64,000 bases of DNA from SZUA-584 sp041656035 (GTDB lineage Bacteria; Bacillota; Clostridia; Christensenellales; SZUA-584): assembly GCA_964586785.1 (NCBI GenBank), contig CAZPHS010000009.1:1-64000 (forward strand). The letters run 5' to 3'. The position numbers and the translations under genes were made by a program. Below are positions 61,302 through 64,000 of the stretch, piece by piece; position 1 is the first letter of the stretch; each line of letters begins with the position of its first letter. The notes below the pieces were generated by a model. That model was not told the origin of the DNA. It searched no databases and worked only from the letters and a program-made list of their open reading frames with translations.

Positions 61302-63005
61302 ATGGACGATAGGGCAGAGTTTGTGTTTAACGAACCCAATAATAAAGACGAAAAGAAACGCAAGATATTTCTGATTGCGGCCGCGGGCGTTCTTGTGGTT
61401 GCGATAGTTATTTCCGCCGTTTTAATTTTCGGGAACGCGCAGGCGAGCGATAACGCCGAAAGGATATTGGAATTCGGCACGTTGATAAACGGCGTGTCAA
61501 TAGGCGGCATTGATATATCGGGTATGACGGCGCAAGAAGCGCGTGCCGCCACGGAACTTCTGCCCGATATTCTGATAGCTCAAACACGGCTGTCGTTTGA
61601 TATCGACGGCGCGTTAATCGCGCTTGAGGCGCAAGACTTGGGCTTTGCGACAGATTACGAAGATATTTTTAATGATGTTGTAAAATTTGGCCGCACAGGC
61701 AGTTTTGAAGAGAGAGTTTTGGATATTAAGGCGGCCGGCGAGGGCGGCGGGGCGTTTGAAATAAGAATATGCGCGGACGAGGCCTCGGTGCAAGCCGCGC
61801 TTGTTGTTCAGTACGATAAATTCAACAACGATCCGCGCAACGCCACGTACATTTTTATGCCGAACGGTTACCTTGAAGACGGCACGCAGTTTGAGCCGGG
61901 CGCGTTTAGCGGCAAAGCGATTGAATATCCCGATACGCTTGTTCGTATTCCGGAAGAGCAAATGCCAAACCCGTTAAGATATCAGTACTGGAAAAAAACA
62001 AAATATATAAAAGACACCATACCGACCGACGCTAACATCTCACGCTTTTTGTATATCGAGGAGGAAAAAGGCTTAAACACCGATATGGACGATTTGGGAG
62101 CGCAGATAATTAAAGCCGTGGAAAATGCGGATTTCTCCACGGTGATAGTTGCGTCCACGCACGTGACTGAGCCTGTGGTAACGCTTGAGCAGGTAAAGGA
62201 GAGAACGCAGCTCGTTTCATCGTGGACGACGTGGTACGGGCATAGTTCTAATAAAAACAGGGCATCGAACGTTGGATTGCTGGCAAGCAAAATAAACGGC
62301 ACGATTCTTGAGCCAAATGTGCGCTGGTCCATAAACAAGGATATTGGGCTGCGGACAGTGGCGGGCGGCTTTAAGCCCGCGGGCGCTTTAAGCGGCGGCA
62401 GAATGATTGAGGACGATGTTGGGGGCGGGGTCTGCCAGGTGTCAAGCACGCTTTTTAACGCCGCCATACGCTCGGATATAAGAACGCCCGAACATAACCG
62501 GCATACGATTCCATCCGTTTATCTGCCTATGGCGTTAGATGCCGCCATAAGCTCAAGCCCCGACCTTGCGCTTCTAAACGAGCATGATGTGCCTATGTAC
62601 GTTGTATCGTATATGGACTTTAAAAATAAGAATATTACTTTTGAAATATACGGACCTACGGTAGTACACGAAACCTATGGCGATGTGATACTTGATTTTG
62701 ACGGCAAGGAGACCGGCACGGGGCCGGAACCCGCAACGAAGCATTTTTACAACAGTACGGTGACGCCGGACGGCAAGCCGATTACTGAATATAAAAGCGT
62801 CGTATTTGTTAAGCCGCGGGCCGCCACCTACTGCAGGGCTTATATTATTTATCGTGATTTAACAGGTAAAGAGTTGGAGAAAAAGACGTTTTACGATGAT
62901 TCATACAGGGCGTTTATAGGGCAGATATATTATAACCATCCCGAAGGCTGGGTGCCCGGAGACGATCCACCCTCCGAAGAGGGAGGAGAAGGCGGCGCCG
63001 GCTGA
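61302..63005 (+). CDS. VanW family protein 2, membrane-anchored
   Basis: 567 residues and a tandem paralogue of the previous gene. A membrane segment (about 24-45) is preceded by a charged cytoplasmic tail. The VanW block has ALSGGRMIEDDVGGGVCQVSS and RHTIPSVYLPMALDA. C-terminal residues after about 460 repeat the FYNSTVTPDGKPITEYK pattern found in paralogue 1 (YNYNSAATPDGEPIGE). It ends in an acidic, Gly-rich tail. SD GGAGGATAA. No convincing terminator follows. Confidence 0.88.
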   Translation: MDDRAEFVFNEPNNKDEKKRKIFLIAAAGVLVVAIVISAVLIFGNAQASDNAERILEFGTLINGVSIGGIDISGMTAQEARAATELLPDILIAQTRLSFDIDGALIALEAQDLGFATDYEDIFNDVVKFGRTGSFEERVLDIKAAGEGGGAFEIRICADEASVQAALVVQYDKFNNDPRNATYIFMPNGYLEDGTQFEPGAFSGKAIEYPDTLVRIPEEQMPNPLRYQYWKKTKYIKDTIPTDANISRFLYIEEEKGLNTDMDDLGAQIIKAVENADFSTVIVASTHVTEPVVTLEQVKERTQLVSSWTTWYGHSSNKNRASNVGLLASKINGTILEPNVRWSINKDIGLRTVAGGFKPAGALSGGRMIEDDVGGGVCQVSSTLFNAAIRSDIRTPEHNRHTIPSVYLPMALDAAISSSPDLALLNEHDVPMYVVSYMDFKNKNITFEIYGPTVVHETYGDVILDFDGKETGTGPEPATKHFYNSTVTPDGKPITEYKSVVFVKPRAATYCRAYIIYRDLTGKELEKKTFYDDSYRAFIGQIYYNHPEGWVPGDDPPSEEGGEGGAG

Positions 63006-63060
63006 TTATTATTAAGGGAACAAATTACGCTTCACAGCGGCATTTTTTGCGCGCTTAGTG

Positions 63061-63089
63061 TTGACGTATTTTTATTTTGGTGATAATAT
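63061..63089 (+). promoter_or_regulatory. Sigma-A promoter of the zinc-ribbon gene
   Basis: TTGACG (63061-63066), a 17-nt spacer and TAATAT (63084-63089). It gives a leader of roughly 150 nt before the start at 63249. Confidence 0.75.
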
Positions 63090-63095
63090 TAATAA

Positions 63096-63248
63096 AATAT
63101 GTATTAAGTGATTGATACATACAAATACTATGGTCGAGAAAAGCCGATGACAGAATTTCTACCGCGTAGTGTTCGATAGAAACATTGGGCAGGAGTTAGG
63201 AAATATCATATCGTCTTTAGAAGCCATGTTTAAAAAAAAGGAGAAAAA
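63096..63248 (+). other. Long 5' leader of the zinc-ribbon gene
   Basis: About 150 nt without a coding ORF. It holds a hairpin TATGTAT/ATACATA (63098-63104 and 63115-63121), a smaller TTTCTA/TAGAAA pair further on, and an AAGGAGAAAAA SD next to the ATG. I compared it by eye with fluoride and ZTP riboswitch patterns and found no match. Confidence 0.45.
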
Positions 63249-63530
63249 ATGTTTCAGGACAGGACACTAACGTGCGCAGATTGCGGAGAAAGCTTTGTGT
63301 TCTCTGCTTCAGAGCAGGAATTCTACCGTGACAAGGGCTATGATAACGACCCGAAAAGGTGTCTGTCGTGCCGCCAGCAAAGAAAGCAGCAAAAAAGGTC
63401 TAGCGACCGCCCTATGTATGACGCTGTTTGCGCTGAATGCGGTATGGACACGAAAGTGCCATTTCAGCCGACCGGCGAGCGGCCTGTTTTCTGCAGCGAT
63501 TGTTTCAAGGCTAAGAAAGACCGGTATTAA
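63249..63530 (+). CDS. Zinc-ribbon protein (two CxxC...CxxC modules)
   Basis: 93 residues with module 1 CADCGESF...CLSCR (about 10-43) and module 2 CAECGMDTKVPFQPTGERPVFCSDC (about 62-86), joined by a basic linker (QQRKQQKRSSDR). This matches the zinc-ribbon family with CxxC repeats found singly in many Clostridia and in Patescibacteria. Such proteins probably bind nucleic acid or ribosomes, but no function is established here. It is monocistronic, with its own promoter and terminator. Confidence 0.88.
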   Translation: MFQDRTLTCADCGESFVFSASEQEFYRDKGYDNDPKRCLSCRQQRKQQKRSSDRPMYDAVCAECGMDTKVPFQPTGERPVFCSDCFKAKKDRY

Positions 63531-63542
63531 ACTTTAACAAAC

Positions 63543-63575
63543 AAGCGCCGTATTCGGTTGAATATGGCGCTTTTT
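63543..63575 (+). terminator. Terminator of the zinc-ribbon gene
   Basis: A 13-bp stem (63543-63555 with 63560-63572, one G-U) closed by a GGTT loop, followed by a T-run. This is the strongest terminator in the window. Confidence 0.9.
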
Positions 63576-63611
63576 GCATACAAACGGCCGCGGATAATTA
63601 ATCTTGGGCGT

Positions 63612-63641
63612 TTGACGTTTTGCATGTTCCGGTGGTAGAAT
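63612..63641 (+). promoter_or_regulatory. Sigma-A promoter of the Lrp/AsnC-type gene
   Basis: TTGACG (63612-63617), an 18-nt spacer and TAGAAT (63636-63641), 35 nt before the start codon. Confidence 0.6.
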
Positions 63642-63676
63642 ACCAAAAACATTCATTATAAACGGAGGAGATTTCA

Positions 63677-64000
63677 ATGAAAAATGGTTTATGCGCCGAG
63701 ATTCTTGATATGCTTGAAAATGACGCCAAAATAAGCGTTGAAGACATGGCAGCCCTTGCGGGCGTTTCAAGCGAAAAGATAACAAAAGCCATATCGGTAA
63801 TGGAAAAGGAAAAAGTAATTGTTAAATATACAGCGATAACAAACAGGGAAAAGCTTGGCACCGACGAAGCGGAAGCGCTCATAGAGGTTAAGGTTGTGCC
63901 TATAAGAGGTCTTGGATATGATGATCTCGCGGAACGCATATACAAATTTACCGAGGTTAAGTCGGTATACCTTATGTCGGGAACTTACGATCTTTCGGTT
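63677..64000 (+). CDS. Lrp/AsnC family transcriptional regulator (partial, runs off the window)
   Basis: At least 108 residues, open at the window end. The N-terminal HTH has AEILDMLENDAKISVEDMAALAGVSSEKITKAISVMEKE-like spacing of helices (about 6-45), and the second part starts the RAM ligand-binding domain (EALIEVKVVP, then LAERIYKFTEVKSVYLMSGTYDLSV). The start has a strong ACGGAGGAG SD. The ligand and targets are unknown. The short N-terminal HTH with LEN-DAK spacing is ordinary for the family. Confidence 0.88.
   Translation, partial: MKNGLCAEILDMLENDAKISVEDMAALAGVSSEKITKAISVMEKEKVIVKYTAITNREKLGTDEAEALIEVKVVPIRGLGYDDLAERIYKFTEVKSVYLMSGTYDLSV

Noticed and set aside
63096..63248. Fluoride or ZTP riboswitch in the zinc-ribbon leader
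   Set aside because: GCCGATGAC and a GGGCAGG are present, but the rest of either consensus is absent. No confident riboswitch can be called.
101..64000. CRISPR arrays, prophage, transposons, tRNA or rRNA
   Set aside because: No repeat-spacer pattern, no integrase or transposase, and no cloverleaf or rRNA motif was seen on either strand.

Overview
This window looks like chromosome of an anaerobic, motile, endospore-forming member of the Bacillota, most likely class Clostridia. The evidence is the AddAB recombination nuclease (not RecBCD), FliY/CheC/CheD-type chemotaxis, a FliW-CsrA-flagellin module, the redox repressor Rex, an alpha/beta-type small acid-soluble spore protein, two VanW-family proteins and extended Shine-Dalgarno sequences (AAAGGAGG) with frequent GTG and TTG starts. 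I cannot place it below class level.

Layout. (1) 1-2270: a minus-strand Lsa-type ABC-F antibiotic-resistance gene with a complete-looking translational attenuator and a 25-residue leader peptide, then a small conserved hypothetical gene with its own promoter and terminator. (2) 2340-8796: addB-addA. (3) 8862-13544, minus strand: cheC-cheD-cheY-cheA and an HD-GYP c-di-GMP phosphodiesterase as one operon. (4) 13746-39485, plus strand: a long flagellar supercluster. It holds a FliK-like/FlhB-like pair, a putative Cys-His peptidase, fliD-fliS-fliT-like, yaaR, cheW-cheR-cheB, a lytic transglycosylase, flgB-flgC-fliE, fliO-P-Q-R-flhB-flhA-flhF-flhG, a PilZ protein, sigma-28 (fliA/sigD) and a SwrB-like protein. 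A textbook sigma-28 promoter at 33501 then leads the late genes: two rod proteins, yvyF, flgM, flgN, flgK, flgL, fliW and csrA. (5) 39688-40803, minus strand: flagellin with its own sigma-28 promoter and a CsrA-binding leader. (6) 41034-54182, plus strand: fliF-G-H-I-J, a MotE/YlxF-like gene, fliK-flgD-flgE-flbD, motA-motB, fliL-fliM-fliY. (7) 54222-64000: SASP, an iron alcohol dehydrogenase, a four-domain CoA-disulfide-reductase/rhodanese/TusA/DsrE fusion, rex-yjbQ, tandem vanW genes, a zinc-ribbon protein and the start of an Lrp/AsnC regulator cut by the window edge.

How the parts work together. Regions 3-6 encode nearly a whole flagellum: export gate, ATPase, rod, hook, cap, filament, stator and switch, together with the chemotaxis signalling core. 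No chemoreceptor (MCP) gene is present. Compared with the classical Bacillus fla/che operon, the fliF-to-fliY block has been lifted out from between fliE and fliO and sits beyond flagellin. FlgM holds sigma-28 until the hook is complete, FliW and CsrA then limit flagellin translation, and HD-GYP and PilZ proteins connect c-di-GMP to motility.

The clearest items for a second look are the ABC-F attenuator, the layered regulation in the flagellin leader (sigma-28 promoter, 5'-proximal SD with an overlapping small ORF, CsrA hairpin), a lipobox-like FliP signal peptide, an uncharacterised Cys-His peptidase in the flagellar operon and the sulfur-transfer fusion enzyme. I found no IS elements, CRISPR arrays, tRNA or rRNA genes. 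The window is mostly well-understood core biology, and I do not claim a wholly new system in it.
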